The translations under genes were made by a program, and so were the position numbers. From the NCBI RefSeq assembly GCF_003544875.1, contig NZ_CP032094.1, positions 1,116,001 through 1,180,000 of the forward strand: a stretch of DNA of 64,000 bases. The letters are read 5' to 3'. Positions 41,363 to 51,682 of this stretch are shown here, in pieces. This stretch comes from Vibrio alfacsensis. Its GTDB lineage: Bacteria; Pseudomonadota; Gammaproteobacteria; Enterobacterales; Vibrionaceae. The notes beneath the pieces are model-generated. The model was not told where the DNA came from, ran no database searches, and worked only from the letters and a program-made list of their open reading frames with translations. Each line of letters opens with the position of its first letter. The first letter of the stretch is position 1.

Positions 41363-41392
41363 ACCGCCAGTTTTTGCTGGCGGTTTTCTTTT
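41363..41392 (+). terminator. Terminator after the HlyD-like gene
   Basis: AACCGCCAG / CTGGCGGTT, nine pairs around TTTTTG, then TTCTTTTC. Confidence 0.9.
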
Positions 41393-41497
41393 CATTTGTA
41401 TCCGAGCATGAACTTTTTCCGTATAAATCAATGTAAGTAACGTATAACTTATTTTAAGTAACGTTTAACGTATCGTGAGTAACATTGGAGAATGTTC

Positions 41498-42844
41498 ATG
41501 TCGGCAAAGGAAAGAAGCCTACCTACCCATCGAATTTCAAGATTTGGAAAGTTCGCATCGTTAGCAACGCGTGTGGCCGGCAATGTGATTGCAGAGGGGA
41601 CAAAACAAATCGCCAAAGGGAATCGGCCCAAAACAAAAGATCTGCTGCTGACACCGCAAAATATAGCTCGCTTAACCGAACAGCTCGCCCACTTGCGCGG
41701 CGCCGCTATGAAGCTAGGGCAAATGCTATCCATGGATGCAGGAGACATGCTTGAGCCAGAGCTTGCTGATATCCTTTCTCGCCTTCGCTCTGATGCCGAT
41801 CCTATGCCAGCAAAACAATTAAACACCGTTATGGAAAGCACTTTAGGTACCAATTGGAAAGCCGAGTTTCTCTCATTTAACTTCAAGCCCATTGCGAGCG
41901 CCTCAATCGGACAAGTACACCAAGCGTACAGCGATGCTGGTGACAAACTCGCCGTTAAAGTACAGTATCCAGGCATCCGAAAAAGTATCGACAGCGACGT
42001 CGATAATGTCGGCACCCTGCTTAAAATTGTGGGGTTGGTCCCTGAGTCTGTCGATTACAAAGGTTTGTTAGAAGAAGCAAAACAACAACTTCATGATGAG
42101 GCCGATTACGCACGCGAAGCACAATTTGCCATTCGTTATCATAACGCCCTCAAAAACCATCCTCATTTTGTGGTGCCAAAAATCCATTCTGAAAGCTGCT
42201 CCGATTCGGTGCTTGCCATGGCGTTCATAGACGGCGACCCTATCGAATCCATCGAACAATACGATCAAAGCACACGCGACTTTGTCATGCATAACTTGCT
42301 CGAGTTGCTGTTTAGAGAATTGTTCGAATTTAGGATGGTGCAAACCGACCCGAATTTCGCCAACTATCTGTTTGATGAAAAGAGTCGAAAGATCGGACTA
42401 CTCGATTTTGGAGCTACTCGAGAATACAGTGAGCGGTTTAGCTCTGGCTATCGACAAGTGTTTTCATCGGTCGTAAACCATGACGAGCAAGGCTTGAATG
42501 ATGCGTTGGAACTAATTGGATTCTTCAGTCATACCATCATGCCTGAACAACGAAAGGCGATTCTTGATTTGGTGAATATGGCATGTGAACCAATGCTGGT
42601 TGATGAACCTTATGACTTCAAAGCCAGTGGTCTAGCACAGAAGTTACGTGAAGCTGGCACCATATTGAGCATGGAGCAGGACTACTGGCATACTCCTCCG
42701 GCTGACGCCCTCTTCTTGCACAGGAAAATTGGTGGTATGTACCTACTGGCCGCTCGCATTGGCGCAAGAGTCAACATTCGTCAATTAGTGATGCCTTATC
42801 TTGATTTAGATGCTTCAGAAAATGGGCCTTTAAGCACTCCCTAA
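41498..42844 (+). CDS. ABC1/UbiB (AarF) family kinase-like protein
   Basis: 448 residues. It holds the family KxGQ motif (AAMKLGQMLSMD), the ATP-loop Lys in LAVKVQYPGIRKSIDSDVDN, and the catalytic-loop pattern QTDPNFANYLFD with a DFG-like LLDFGATREY. UbiB proteins support ubiquinone synthesis and lipid transport; this copy is not linked to ubiE/ubiJ, so it is more likely a paralogue. Start at 41498 is chosen because GGAG at 41487-41490 is too close to the ATG at 41492. Confidence 0.88.
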   Translation: MSAKERSLPTHRISRFGKFASLATRVAGNVIAEGTKQIAKGNRPKTKDLLLTPQNIARLTEQLAHLRGAAMKLGQMLSMDAGDMLEPELADILSRLRSDADPMPAKQLNTVMESTLGTNWKAEFLSFNFKPIASASIGQVHQAYSDAGDKLAVKVQYPGIRKSIDSDVDNVGTLLKIVGLVPESVDYKGLLEEAKQQLHDEADYAREAQFAIRYHNALKNHPHFVVPKIHSESCSDSVLAMAFIDGDPIESIEQYDQSTRDFVMHNLLELLFRELFEFRMVQTDPNFANYLFDEKSRKIGLLDFGATREYSERFSSGYRQVFSSVVNHDEQGLNDALELIGFFSHTIMPEQRKAILDLVNMACEPMLVDEPYDFKASGLAQKLREAGTILSMEQDYWHTPPADALFLHRKIGGMYLLAARIGARVNIRQLVMPYLDLDASENGPLSTP

Positions 42845-43030
42845 TTGCAAGAATGTGCACAAGAGCGTCAAAGCTATGCACAAGAATTTACCTGCCAATT
42901 AAAGGTTGGGCATTAAACCATCACTTCCTCCTAAATTCAGTATATTCTGACAGGCAGGCTATTGTTTTTCTGGCGCTTTCAAGTACCTTGGACAACTGTC
43001 AAAGGAATAACCAGATTGTCGGGGTACTCG

Positions 43031-44377
43031 GTGAGTAAGTTTCAAGACCTCTCCACTCTTATTGAACAAATTGTAAAAGCAGAAGAAGCGGATCGAGTCA
43101 CCGCTTTGAACGATTCGATTGAATGCGGCCTAGAGCCAGGTTCGGTCGCATTGATTCTAGAAGCCTTTCCGATCGAAGAGCGTGTGCGCTTATGGCGTGC
43201 CCTACCGCTAGAGCTGCATATTGACGTTTTAACAGAAATGCGTGCCGAAGTACGTCTTTCCATCATTGACGCCCTATCAGAAATTGAGCTTAAGCTGACG
43301 TTAGCCAAACTCGACAACTTATCGTTGATCGAATGGGCGGATTCGCTGCCAGAAGAGTTCATCAATGAAGCCTTAGAGCTTATCGAAAAAGATGAACTAG
43401 AGCTCTACGATCAAGCAAACGAATACGAAGATGAAGAGTTAGGCCGCTGGGCTGAACGTAAAATCATCACACTTCCATTTAACATCACCGTAGATAAAGC
43501 GCGCCGTTTGATGGAACGTTACAGTTACGATACGCCACAACAGGTTTACTTAATCAACCGAAAGAAGCAGTTTCGCGGCGCAGTGAACTATTACGAAATC
43601 TTGCGTAGTGAGTCTGATACTCGTCTAAAAGCTCTCGCCATCGAAAATGTCACCACTCTCGATAGTAAAATGGAGCTACCTGAAGCAGTCGAGGCACTTG
43701 AGCACAGCTCGTTACCCGCCTTACCCGTTACCGATGCCGATCAAACTTTGATCGGAGAAGTAGATTGGCAGTTTGCTTTAAGTACACAACGCGAAATTTA
43801 CGAAGCACGCTTAATGGCGGGTACCGGTATGGATGAAGGCGATGACTTATTCGCTCCCGTACTAAAAAGCTCACAAAAACGTGGGGTATGGCTCGGCATC
43901 AATTTGCTCACCGCAATACTCGCATCCGTTACCATTGGCATGTTTGAGGATGTGATTACGCAAGTCGTTGCGCTTGCCGTATTGATGCCAATTGTTGCCT
44001 CAATGGGGGGCATTGCAGGCAGCCAAACACTGACACTGATGGTCCGAGCAATGGCTCTCAATCAGATCACGCCAGGCAACCGATTCGCATTACTCAAAAA
44101 TGAACTTGGTATTGGTTCACTCAATGGCCTACTTTGGGCATTGATCATTGGTGGTTTGGCCGGACTTTGGTTTCAATCGCCAATATTGGGAGGAACAATA
44201 GCGCTGGCGATCATTGTTAATATTATTACAGCCGCGTTGTTTGGTGTGTTAATTCCTATCGCATTAGACAAACTGGATCTGGATCCTGCACTAGCGGGCT
44301 CGGTTATCTTAACTACGGTCACGGATGTGGTCGGCTTTTTTGCCTTTTTAGGTACCGCCAGCCTCGTCATGCTGTAA
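43031..44377 (+). CDS. mgtE: Magnesium transporter MgtE
   Basis: 448 residues from GTG 43031 (MSKFQDLSTLIEQI, as in other Vibrio MgtE). An N domain of helical repeats (residues 5-120), two CBS domains (about 130-250) and five membrane helices with the selectivity segment MPIVASMGGIAGSQTLTLMVRAMA follow. It is a gated Mg2+ channel that closes when Mg2+ binds the N/CBS parts. The frame is open to 42962, but that part has no ribosome site and a hydrophobic, atypical start. Confidence 0.92.
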   Translation: MSKFQDLSTLIEQIVKAEEADRVTALNDSIECGLEPGSVALILEAFPIEERVRLWRALPLELHIDVLTEMRAEVRLSIIDALSEIELKLTLAKLDNLSLIEWADSLPEEFINEALELIEKDELELYDQANEYEDEELGRWAERKIITLPFNITVDKARRLMERYSYDTPQQVYLINRKKQFRGAVNYYEILRSESDTRLKALAIENVTTLDSKMELPEAVEALEHSSLPALPVTDADQTLIGEVDWQFALSTQREIYEARLMAGTGMDEGDDLFAPVLKSSQKRGVWLGINLLTAILASVTIGMFEDVITQVVALAVLMPIVASMGGIAGSQTLTLMVRAMALNQITPGNRFALLKNELGIGSLNGLLWALIIGGLAGLWFQSPILGGTIALAIIVNIITAALFGVLIPIALDKLDLDPALAGSVILTTVTDVVGFFAFLGTASLVML

Positions 44378-44393
44378 ACATTCGAAAAACACT

Positions 44394-44428
44394 AATGCCA
44401 ATCATCTTCATATGATTGGCATTTTTTT
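44394..44428 (+). terminator. Terminator of mgtE
   Basis: AATGCCAATCAT / ATGATTGGCATT, twelve pairs around a six-base loop, then TTTTTTT. Confidence 0.93.
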
Positions 44429-44988
44429 ACTCTTCCCCTCTCCGCCTTTACGAGCGATTTTCGCTAATTTTGTCGTTAACATATTTTTGAAACCATCAAA
44501 CAACACCACGTATTACCCGACAACCGTTTGCAAACGATTACAAGCCTAATTCTCAGAGGAAAACCACAACAAATAAGGCTTTGGAGAAAAAATCGAGGCA
44601 AGTTACACATAATAACAAGCCAAAAACCGCAACATTGTTCAATATATAATCCAATCTAGATATCGCAAAAGTAACCGTTTGCTTTAGATGTGCTAAATAG
44701 GAATAAGCACACATAGCAATTCAAACCAAAGGATTTAAACAATATCTATAAAATGATACGAACCGGCTTCTGGCTCAAAACTTCTGACATAAGGTGCTTT
44801 CAAAGCAAACTTTTTAAAATTTAAATCAAAATTAAGTAACTGTTTTATTTGAATTTAAATACACAATTAGACAATGCAAACGGTTTAATGACAAAAACTC
44901 ATTGACTATGAGATTTACATCACGATAATACGCGCCGTTTACCCAGATTTCGTGGGCAATAATTGATTTTTATTTTGTGGAGGTAAAA
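44429..44988 (+). promoter_or_regulatory. codBA upstream region with three PurR-like boxes
   Basis: The 550-base spacer has no gene. Three copies of the PurR core GCAAACG occur: 44530-44536 (within the palindrome CGTTTGCAAACG, 44525-44536), 44676-44682 (as CGTTTGC), and 44876-44882 (TGCAAACGGTTTA). PurR consensus is ACGCAAACGTTTGCGT, matched at 10-11 of 16 positions. E. coli codBA is a PurR target, so repression by purines or hypoxanthine is likely here. Confidence 0.6.
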
Positions 44989-46227
44989 ATGGCTGCAGAC
45001 AATAACTACAGTCTTGGACCGGTTCCTAACACCGCTAGAAAGGGTGTTGCTTCATTAACCATGGTTATGTTGGGACTCACGTTTTTCTCCGCAAGTATGT
45101 GGACGGGTGGCTCGCTCGGTACTGGCCTCTCTTTTAATGATTTCTTCCTCGCTGTTCTCATTGGTAACCTCATCCTCGGTATTTACACTTCTTTCCTCGG
45201 TTACATCGGCGCTTCTACTGGTCTTTCTACTCACCTCCTCGCTCGTTTCTCTTTTGGTTCTAAAGGCTCTTGGCTTCCTTCCGCACTTCTTGGTGGAACG
45301 CAAGTTGGTTGGTTTGGTGTCGGCGTCGCCATGTTTGCCATTCCAGTACACAAAGCAACAGGCATTGACACCAATACACTCATCATTATCTCGGGTCTGC
45401 TAATGACCGCGACGGTTTACTTTGGCATCTCTGCGCTTATGGTTTTGTCTGCTATCGCCGTTCCAGCCATTGCATTGCTAGGTGGTTACTCAGTAGTAGA
45501 AGCGATAAACAGCATCGGCGGTGTGACAGAACTGCAAAAAGTACAACCTGCTGAACCACTCGACTTCTCTGTGGCATTAGCGATGGTAGTAGGTTCATTC
45601 GTTAGCGCAGGTACGTTGACCGCCGATTTCGTGCGATTTGGTAAAAAGCCAAAAGGTGCCGTAATCGTGACAATGGTGGCATTCTTTATCGGCAACTCAC
45701 TCATGTTCATCTTTGGCGCGGCAGGCGCTTCAGTGACTGGTCAATCTGATATTTCAGAAGTGATGATCGCACAAGGTCTTCTTATTCCAGCTATCATCGT
45801 TCTTGGCTTGAACATTTGGACAACCAATGACAACGCGCTATACGCATCTGGCCTTGGTTTCTCAAACATTACTGGTCTACCTAGCAAATACATCTCAATG
45901 GTGAATGGCTTAGTCGGTACTTTGTGTGCACTCTGGCTTTATAATAACTTTGTTGGCTGGTTAACATTCCTATCGGTTGCTATTCCACCAATCGGCGGGG
46001 TTATCATTGCGGATTTCTTCATGAACCGTAAACAGTACAAAAATTTCGAAGCTGCACAGTTCCAAACAGTGAACTGGGCTGGCATTATCGCAGTAGCAAT
46101 TGGTGTCGCAGCGGGTCACTTCCTACCTGGAGTGGTTCCGGTTAATGCAGTACTAGGCGGCGCAATCAGCTACCTGATTCTCAATCCTATTCTAAATAAA
46201 AAAACACTGGCACAGCAGCCAGCGTAA
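44989..46227 (+). CDS. codB: Cytosine permease CodB
   Basis: 412 residues from ATG 44989, which has GGAGG seven bases upstream; the GTG at 44977 is not needed. Twelve membrane helices of the NCS1 family, with SLTMVMLGLTFFSASMWTGGSLGTGLSF at the start and TSFLGYIGASTGLSTHLLARFSFGSKGSWL following. It imports cytosine with protons or sodium. Bases 45107-45300 use pyrimidine-rich codons (TTC, CTC, TCT) unusually often. codA follows after nine bases. Confidence 0.93.
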   Translation: MAADNNYSLGPVPNTARKGVASLTMVMLGLTFFSASMWTGGSLGTGLSFNDFFLAVLIGNLILGIYTSFLGYIGASTGLSTHLLARFSFGSKGSWLPSALLGGTQVGWFGVGVAMFAIPVHKATGIDTNTLIIISGLLMTATVYFGISALMVLSAIAVPAIALLGGYSVVEAINSIGGVTELQKVQPAEPLDFSVALAMVVGSFVSAGTLTADFVRFGKKPKGAVIVTMVAFFIGNSLMFIFGAAGASVTGQSDISEVMIAQGLLIPAIIVLGLNIWTTNDNALYASGLGFSNITGLPSKYISMVNGLVGTLCALWLYNNFVGWLTFLSVAIPPIGGVIIADFFMNRKQYKNFEAAQFQTVNWAGIIAVAIGVAAGHFLPGVVPVNAVLGGAISYLILNPILNKKTLAQQPA

Positions 46228-46236
46228 GGAACCATC

Positions 46237-47514
46237 ATGACAACACTATTGATCAAGAACGCAACGCTAAAGGGACAGGAAGGTCTCCAGCAAATTCTGA
46301 TTGAGGATGGTCAATTCAAGCGTATTGAAGACAATAATGTAGAGCTTAATTACACAGGTAATGTGCTGGATGCAGAGGGTGGCATGGCTGTCGCGCCTTT
46401 CTGTGAGCCGCATATTCACCTAGACACAACGCAAACTGCAGGTGAGCCAAGTTGGAACATCTCGGGAACCCTATTTGAGGGCATCGAGCGTTGGGCTGAG
46501 CGCAAGGAAATGCTGTCGATTGAAGACGTAAAAACACGCGCAAAGCAAACCCTAAAATGGCAAATTGCTAACGGTGTGCAACACGTTCGTACTCACGTTG
46601 ACGTTTCTGACCCGACTCTTATCGCGCTAAAAGCGATGGTTGAAGTGCGTGAAGAGATGAAAGAGTGGGTAGACATTCAAATCGTTGCTTTCCCGCAAGA
46701 GGGCATTCTCTCTTATCCGAACGGTAAAGAGCTACTAGAAGAAGCCGTTCAGCTTGGCGCAGATGTTATCGGTGCAATTCCTCACTTCGAATTCACTCGC
46801 GAGTACGGTATCGAATCTCTGCATTATGTGTTCGAATTGGCACAGAAATACGATCGTCTGATTGATGTTCACTGTGATGAAATTGATGACGAACAATCGC
46901 GCTTTGTTGAAACACTGGCTGCGCTAGCGCACAAGTTCAACATGGGTCACAAGGTAACGGCTAGTCATACAACGGCAATGGGCTCATACAACGGTGCATA
47001 CGCATCTCGCCTATTCCGCTTGCTTCGCATGTCAGGGATCAACTTCGTTGCAAACCCGCTAGTGAACATTCACCTACAAGGGCGCTTCGATGATTACCCG
47101 AAACGTCGTGGTGTGACTCGTGTGAAAGAAATGCTGAATGCAAACATCAACGTGTGTTTCGGTCACGATGATGTATTTGACCCTTGGTACCCACTCGGCA
47201 CAGCAAACATGCTTCAAGTGTTGCATATGGGCCTACATGTGTGCCAAGTAATGGGTTACGACCAAATCAACAATTCGCTTGATCTGATCAGTACAAACTC
47301 AGCGCGCACACTGAATATTCAAGACAAACACGGTATTGAAGCGGGGAAACCTGGTAGCATGCTAATTCTCCCTGCAGAGAATGGCTTTGATGCAGTGCGT
47401 CGTCAAGTACCCGTACGTTACTCTGTACGTCACGGTAAAGTTATCGCCGAAACACAACCAGCGACCACTCACATTCACCTTGGTGAACAAGAGCAAGTGA
47501 CTTACAAACGTTAA
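46237..47514 (+). CDS. codA: Cytosine deaminase CodA
   Basis: 425 residues, amidohydrolase fold. Metal ligands are seen in PHIHLD (first His pair), VHCDEIDDE and SHTTAM, and the last Asp in [13 protein letters not shown], all characteristic of CodA. It deaminates cytosine to uracil for pyrimidine salvage. It is co-transcribed with codB and followed by a terminator. PurR-like control applies to the whole operon. Confidence 0.94.
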   Translation: MTTLLIKNATLKGQEGLQQILIEDGQFKRIEDNNVELNYTGNVLDAEGGMAVAPFCEPHIHLDTTQTAGEPSWNISGTLFEGIERWAERKEMLSIEDVKTRAKQTLKWQIANGVQHVRTHVDVSDPTLIALKAMVEVREEMKEWVDIQIVAFPQEGILSYPNGKELLEEAVQLGADVIGAIPHFEFTREYGIESLHYVFELAQKYDRLIDVHCDEIDDEQSRFVETLAALAHKFNMGHKVTASHTTAMGSYNGAYASRLFRLLRMSGINFVANPLVNIHLQGRFDDYPKRRGVTRVKEMLNANINVCFGHDDVFDPWYPLGTANMLQVLHMGLHVCQVMGYDQINNSLDLISTNSARTLNIQDKHGIEAGKPGSMLILPAENGFDAVRRQVPVRYSVRHGKVIAETQPATTHIHLGEQEQVTYKR

Positions 47515-47550
47515 TTCCACGAACGCTTCAACGGCTAACGCTTAAAACGA

Positions 47551-47585
47551 AAAAAGGGTCCGACTAATCAGACCCTTTTTTTATT
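47551..47585 (+). terminator. Terminator of codBA
   Basis: AAAAAGGGTC / GACCCTTTTT around a ten-base loop, then further T. It overlaps the end of the small minus-strand frame 47564-47755. Confidence 0.9.
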
Positions 47586-47755
47586 TTTTGCGTAAGTTGT
47601 CCAAGACAACTCAATACGTTTCTCAACATAGACGTTGTATTCCCGAGGTAAACAACATTGCCTTGTTGATCAATGATCGCAGGTACAACCTTTAAGCCTT
47701 TCATATCTGCGCCACCCTCTACCAACTTACGCTCTAGTTCATATAAATCCTGCAT
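47564..47755 (-). CDS. Possible small protein, 63 residues
   Basis: MQDLYELERKLVEGGADMKGLKVVPAIIDQQGNVVYLGNTTSMLR… looks protein-like: balanced composition, a predicted beta hairpin and a basic tail. Its 3' end shares the codBA terminator, and no clear Shine-Dalgarno is visible. No family recognised. It may be a real small gene convergent with codA or chance. Confidence 0.45.
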   Translation of the reverse strand: MQDLYELERKLVEGGADMKGLKVVPAIIDQQGNVVYLGNTTSMLRNVLSCLGQLTQKIKKGSD

Positions 47756-48056
47756 AACTTGGACTCATTTTATAATTTTTCTTTACGTGCGCATGCTATC
47801 CCTCTAATGAGGTACAAATCTTGATGAAGATCATGAAATTTTTATCCTTTACTTTTAAATTCATCGATTGTTGACTCGAACGTACCCAAGTTAGTCAGGA
47901 ACTAATCATCGTGTAAATGTAAGTTCTACCAACCATTTTTATCTTCCCACCTCACAAGGACTCAAGCTGATAACTAGCGGTTATCAACGAGATAAGTGGA
48001 TCATAATTAAACACTGTTCAATAATGCCTCCGAACCAAACATCTCGGAGTAAACAC

Positions 48057-48821
48057 ATGAACACTTTCAACAAAACTACTTTAGTTGCTGCGTTATCTCT
48101 TCCCCTCCTTGCAGGATGCGTGACTCCGGGAGAAGACGATCCAAATGCATTAACCAAACAGGGTGCTGCGGGTGGCGCACTATTGGGGTTAACGATGGGT
48201 GCACTAACGGGTGATGCCGATCTCGCTGTAAAAGGTGCAATTGCGGGAGGCGTTACTGGTGGTGTCGCTGGTGCGAGTGCTGATATCCAAAATAATCGCG
48301 ATAACATCCGTCACGACAGTCGTAACGATGCGATCGGCGCAATTGGTGGAACGCAAAACGCCGCGAATTCTCCTCAACAATGGCAAGACATCGACAATTT
48401 TGTCGGCAATTGGAATGTGAATATCCAAAACCATAACCGCGACTTTAAGGGCTTAGATGGTTTGTCCGCGCAAGGCTCCCTTGCCAAGACAACCGAAGCG
48501 AATGTTAAAGTGACTAATACACAAGGTGTCGACTTAAATGCCGCATTCACATTCGATTCTCAGTCAGGCTACCAACTAACACTGACCAATGAAGCAAAAA
48601 ACGTCTCTGTCGCATTCGCAGGAGAGCAACAAGCACAATCCAACCGTTATAACTTCTACCCAATGAACATTAACGATGTCATTTACCAAGGTATCCCAAC
48701 AGGCGATGTCCGTGTTGAGCTTGGATTTGCTGGCCCTAACGTGTGGACTATCGACAGCTATGCTTATTTAGACGGCTCTGAACAAAAAGTACAAACATTC
48801 CGTTTTACCCGCACTCAATAA
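48057..48821 (+). CDS. Glycine-zipper lipoprotein
   Basis: 254 residues. Lipobox LLAGC near residue 20, then a glycine-zipper stretch (GGALLGLTMGALTGDADLAVKGAIAGGVTGGVAGASAD) as in Rcs/SlyB-type outer membrane lipoproteins, and a beta-rich C-terminal half. Start at 48057 is set by GGAG eight bases upstream; the longer frame begins in an unlikely segment. Function unknown. Confidence 0.82.
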   Translation: MNTFNKTTLVAALSLPLLAGCVTPGEDDPNALTKQGAAGGALLGLTMGALTGDADLAVKGAIAGGVTGGVAGASADIQNNRDNIRHDSRNDAIGAIGGTQNAANSPQQWQDIDNFVGNWNVNIQNHNRDFKGLDGLSAQGSLAKTTEANVKVTNTQGVDLNAAFTFDSQSGYQLTLTNEAKNVSVAFAGEQQAQSNRYNFYPMNINDVIYQGIPTGDVRVELGFAGPNVWTIDSYAYLDGSEQKVQTFRFTRTQ

Positions 48822-48945
48822 TTCCATTTTCAAAGCATCATAACATCACAATAACAACGTCTCTTTTGGCAATTTTAGAAAGGCTTAGGCATACTGAGTA
48901 CCCTGTACTCCACATTGTCTAAGCCTTTATTTTTCTGGCCAATTT

Positions 48946-49617
48946 ATGACCCAATCTGCCCCATTAGATCTCAATAAATTTGAACCGCTGTTGTTGCAGT
49001 TCATGAAGCAAGAAATGCAAACCGATGCTGCACATGATCTTAGCCATGTCCTTCGTGTCGTCAAAACAGCAAAGCAACTTACAAGCCAAGAGTCGGCGAA
49101 CCTTGCGATTGTATTACCAGCCGCATATCTACATGATTGCGTCACGTACCCTAAAGATCATCCCAATCGTAAACAAAGCGCTTCTCTCGCGGCCAAAAAA
49201 GCCCTATCGTTTCTAAAAAGCATTGGTTATCCAACCCAATATTACGACGCGATTGCTCATGCGATCGAAGCACACAGTTTTAGCGCCAATATAACACCAA
49301 CCACATTAGAAGCTCAGATAGTGCAAGACGCAGACCGACTTGATGCGCTTGGCGCAATTGGGGTCGCACGCTGCATTCAAGTTAGCACTCTGTTTAATGC
49401 CAAACTTTATTGCGACGAAGACATGTTTGCCAAGCAACGAGCGTTAAACGACAAGCAATTTACTATCGACCATTTTCAAACCAAACTATTTAAAATTGTC
49501 GATACCATGAATACCAGCTCCGCTCATAAAGAAGCACTAAAGCGCAAAGCATTCATGCTTGCCTACCTAGATCAATTAGCGGATGAAATCGAATCGCGCG
49601 ATGACACAGAAAGTTGA
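48946..49617 (+). CDS. HD domain phosphohydrolase (YedJ-like)
   Basis: 223 residues. HD metal site pieces: DAAHDLSHVLRVVKTA (first His-Asp), YLHDCVTYPKDHPNR (second His-Asp) and VQDADRLDALGAIGVARC (last Asp). This layout matches E. coli YedJ-type hydrolases of nucleotides or phosphate esters. It is a single gene; the substrate is unknown. Confidence 0.9.
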   Translation: MTQSAPLDLNKFEPLLLQFMKQEMQTDAAHDLSHVLRVVKTAKQLTSQESANLAIVLPAAYLHDCVTYPKDHPNRKQSASLAAKKALSFLKSIGYPTQYYDAIAHAIEAHSFSANITPTTLEAQIVQDADRLDALGAIGVARCIQVSTLFNAKLYCDEDMFAKQRALNDKQFTIDHFQTKLFKIVDTMNTSSAHKEALKRKAFMLAYLDQLADEIESRDDTES

Positions 49618-49821
49618 ACAGATAAAACACAAAAATATAAATCATCACCGAACCGTCCATGAGTTGAATAGAAATGCCACTTGTTACAAAAAGAATGCTC
49701 GATTTGCGAATTTCCTGACATACGTTAAGTATTTAATTTAGTAGGCTATATCTATATCCAAGCCGTGCTTTCTTGGCTTAGTATCTTGGGTATAAATAAC
49801 GTCATAAATCTAGGAGGTATT

Positions 49822-50439
49822 ATGCGAGTCATTATCTTACATGGTCTTTATATGCATGGGCTGGTCATGCAGCCTCTTAGTCAAAAACTCAAAAAACTGG
49901 GGTATGAAACTCGGGTTATTAGCTACAACACGGTATCGATCCACGAACCATCATTGTTCGACTCGATCGATCAGGCGCTCAACCCTTTGACGGCGAATGT
50001 ATTAGTTGGACACAGCTTAGGGGGCTTAATGATCAAGCGTTACCTTGCAAGTCGACAGCCGACTACCAGCCTAGTGTCCCATGTGATTGCGATAGGTTCA
50101 CCACTAAAAGGGGCATCTATCGTGTCACGCATTCAAGATCTAGGTCTGGGTGCAATTTTGGGAAACTCACCCTACCATGGCCTCAATAAACATGAAGACG
50201 TATGGCGCTTCCCGCAAAAGCTCGGCAGCATCGCAGGGACAATGGCGATTGGAGCAAGGCCGATTCTAATGCATAGAGACCATACTCTTTCTGATGGCAC
50301 AGTCACCGTCGAGGAAACACGTTTGGATGGTATGCAAGATCACATTGAAACCAAACAAACGCATACCAGTTTGATCTACAACACGTTCGTTCCTGCTCAA
50401 ATTGATCATTTCATCCGCACTGATCGTTTCAACCGATAG
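49822..50439 (+). CDS. Alpha/beta hydrolase (PGAP1/lipase-like esterase)
   Basis: 205 residues from ATG 49822, with TAGGAGG at a seven-base spacing; the longer frame from 49765 is not used. It reads MRVIILHGLYMHGLVMQPL, then the nucleophile elbow VGHSLGG (catalytic Ser), and a His near the end in MQDHIETKQTHTSLI. It is probably a cytoplasmic esterase or acyltransferase; the fold is clear, the substrate is not. Confidence 0.82.
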   Translation: MRVIILHGLYMHGLVMQPLSQKLKKLGYETRVISYNTVSIHEPSLFDSIDQALNPLTANVLVGHSLGGLMIKRYLASRQPTTSLVSHVIAIGSPLKGASIVSRIQDLGLGAILGNSPYHGLNKHEDVWRFPQKLGSIAGTMAIGARPILMHRDHTLSDGTVTVEETRLDGMQDHIETKQTHTSLIYNTFVPAQIDHFIRTDRFNR

Positions 50440-50565
50440 CACAAATTTCCACCATTTAATCGTATACGGCTTTTAAATTTCTAATCTAAACAGTAATATC
50501 GTTACTCCGATACCTCATTGGGAAGTGTCGGAGTCATTATGTCTGATCTTAAAGGTCAGGTTTTA

Positions 50566-50700
50566 TGTTCTCAGGGCGGGGCGAAATTCCCCACCGGCGG
50601 TATACTCTTTAGAGTGAGCCCGCGAGCGCTCGATTCGTCGAGGTCAGCAGATCTGGTGAGATGCCAGAGCCGACGGTTATAGTCCGGATGAAAGAGAATA
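50566..50700 (+). ncRNA. FMN riboswitch (RFN element)
   Basis: Conserved blocks in order: TCAGGGCGGGGCGAAATTCC, CACCGGCGGTA, GAGCCCGCGAGCG, CAGATCTGGTGAGATGCCAGAGCCGACGG (split into parts here) and TATAGTCCGGATG. This is the six-helix FMN aptamer. It lies about 215 bases ahead of ribB, and FMN binding should reduce ribB transcription or translation. Confidence 0.96.
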
Positions 50701-50914
50701 AGAAAGCATTCGAGTACTTCTTCGACATCGTATTTACTTAACACCTTGTTAGTTTTATACGCTGTTATGTGGATAAGCTCAGTGCGCTTCTTTTTGGATC
50801 GCGTTTATCTGTCGCGAACAGTTATTCCACCTGTTGGATATCAGCTCGTGGTTACGTGTTTTAAGCAGCGATCCCTCATACCGCCCTGATTCTGGTGATA
50901 TTTAGGAGTTAACC

Positions 50915-51571
50915 ATGAATCAGTCATCACTACTTGCCGAATTCGGTAATCCAATTACTCGCGTTGAAAACGCACTTATTGCACTTAAAGAAGGCCGTGG
51001 CGTGCTGCTGCTTGATGATGAAGATCGCGAGAACGAAGGCGACATCATTTATTCAGTTGAGCATCTTACCAATGAACAAATGGCCCTGATGATCCGTGAA
51101 TGCAGTGGTATTGTTTGCCTTTGTCTAACAGATGCACAAGCAGACAAACTTGAACTACCACCAATGGTCGTCAACAACAACAGTGCAAACCAAACCGCAT
51201 TTACAGTATCTATTGAAGCTAAGCAAGGTGTCACCACAGGTGTCTCTGCTGCAGATCGTGTGACTACAATCAAAACAGCAGCAAACCCAAATGCAAAAGC
51301 AGATGACCTTGCTCGACCTGGTCACGTCTTCCCTCTTCGTGCTCGACCAGGTGGCGTAATGACTCGCCGCGGTCATACTGAGGGAACGATCGACTTAATG
51401 CAAATGGCTGGGCTGCAACCTGCTGGTGTTCTGTGTGAAGTGACCAACCCAGACGGTACCATGGCAAAGGCACCGGAGATCGTGACATTTGGCCGCCTTC
51501 ACAACATGCCAGTGCTGACGATTGAAGATATGGTCGCCTACCGCATGCAGTTTGATTTAAAACTCGCGTAA
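50915..51571 (+). CDS. ribB: 3,4-dihydroxy-2-butanone 4-phosphate synthase RibB
   Basis: 218 residues, single-domain RibB (no GTP cyclohydrolase part). The acidic loop [16 protein letters not shown] and the [17 protein letters not shown] motif are present. It makes the four-carbon unit of riboflavin from ribulose 5-phosphate. AGGAGT precedes the start, and the FMN riboswitch controls it. A perfect terminator follows. Confidence 0.96.
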   Translation: MNQSSLLAEFGNPITRVENALIALKEGRGVLLLDDEDRENEGDIIYSVEHLTNEQMALMIRECSGIVCLCLTDAQADKLELPPMVVNNNSANQTAFTVSIEAKQGVTTGVSAADRVTTIKTAANPNAKADDLARPGHVFPLRARPGGVMTRRGHTEGTIDLMQMAGLQPAGVLCEVTNPDGTMAKAPEIVTFGRLHNMPVLTIEDMVAYRMQFDLKLA

Positions 51572-51593
51572 TCAATACGAACATACTTATGAT

Positions 51594-51620
51594 AAAGCCG
51601 CTGATTCAAGCGGCTTTTTT
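51594..51620 (+). terminator. Terminator of ribB
   Basis: AAAGCCGCT / AGCGGCTTT, nine pairs around GATTCA, then more T. Confidence 0.92.
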
Positions 51621-51682
51621 GATCGATTTCGTTCCGAGATGGGTAGTTATACTTGAATTAACTTACCTACAAATTGAATGGA

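Noticed and set aside
45055..45403. 98-residue frames on both strands inside codB
   Set aside because: They result from the pyrimidine-rich codon run in codB, not from separate genes.
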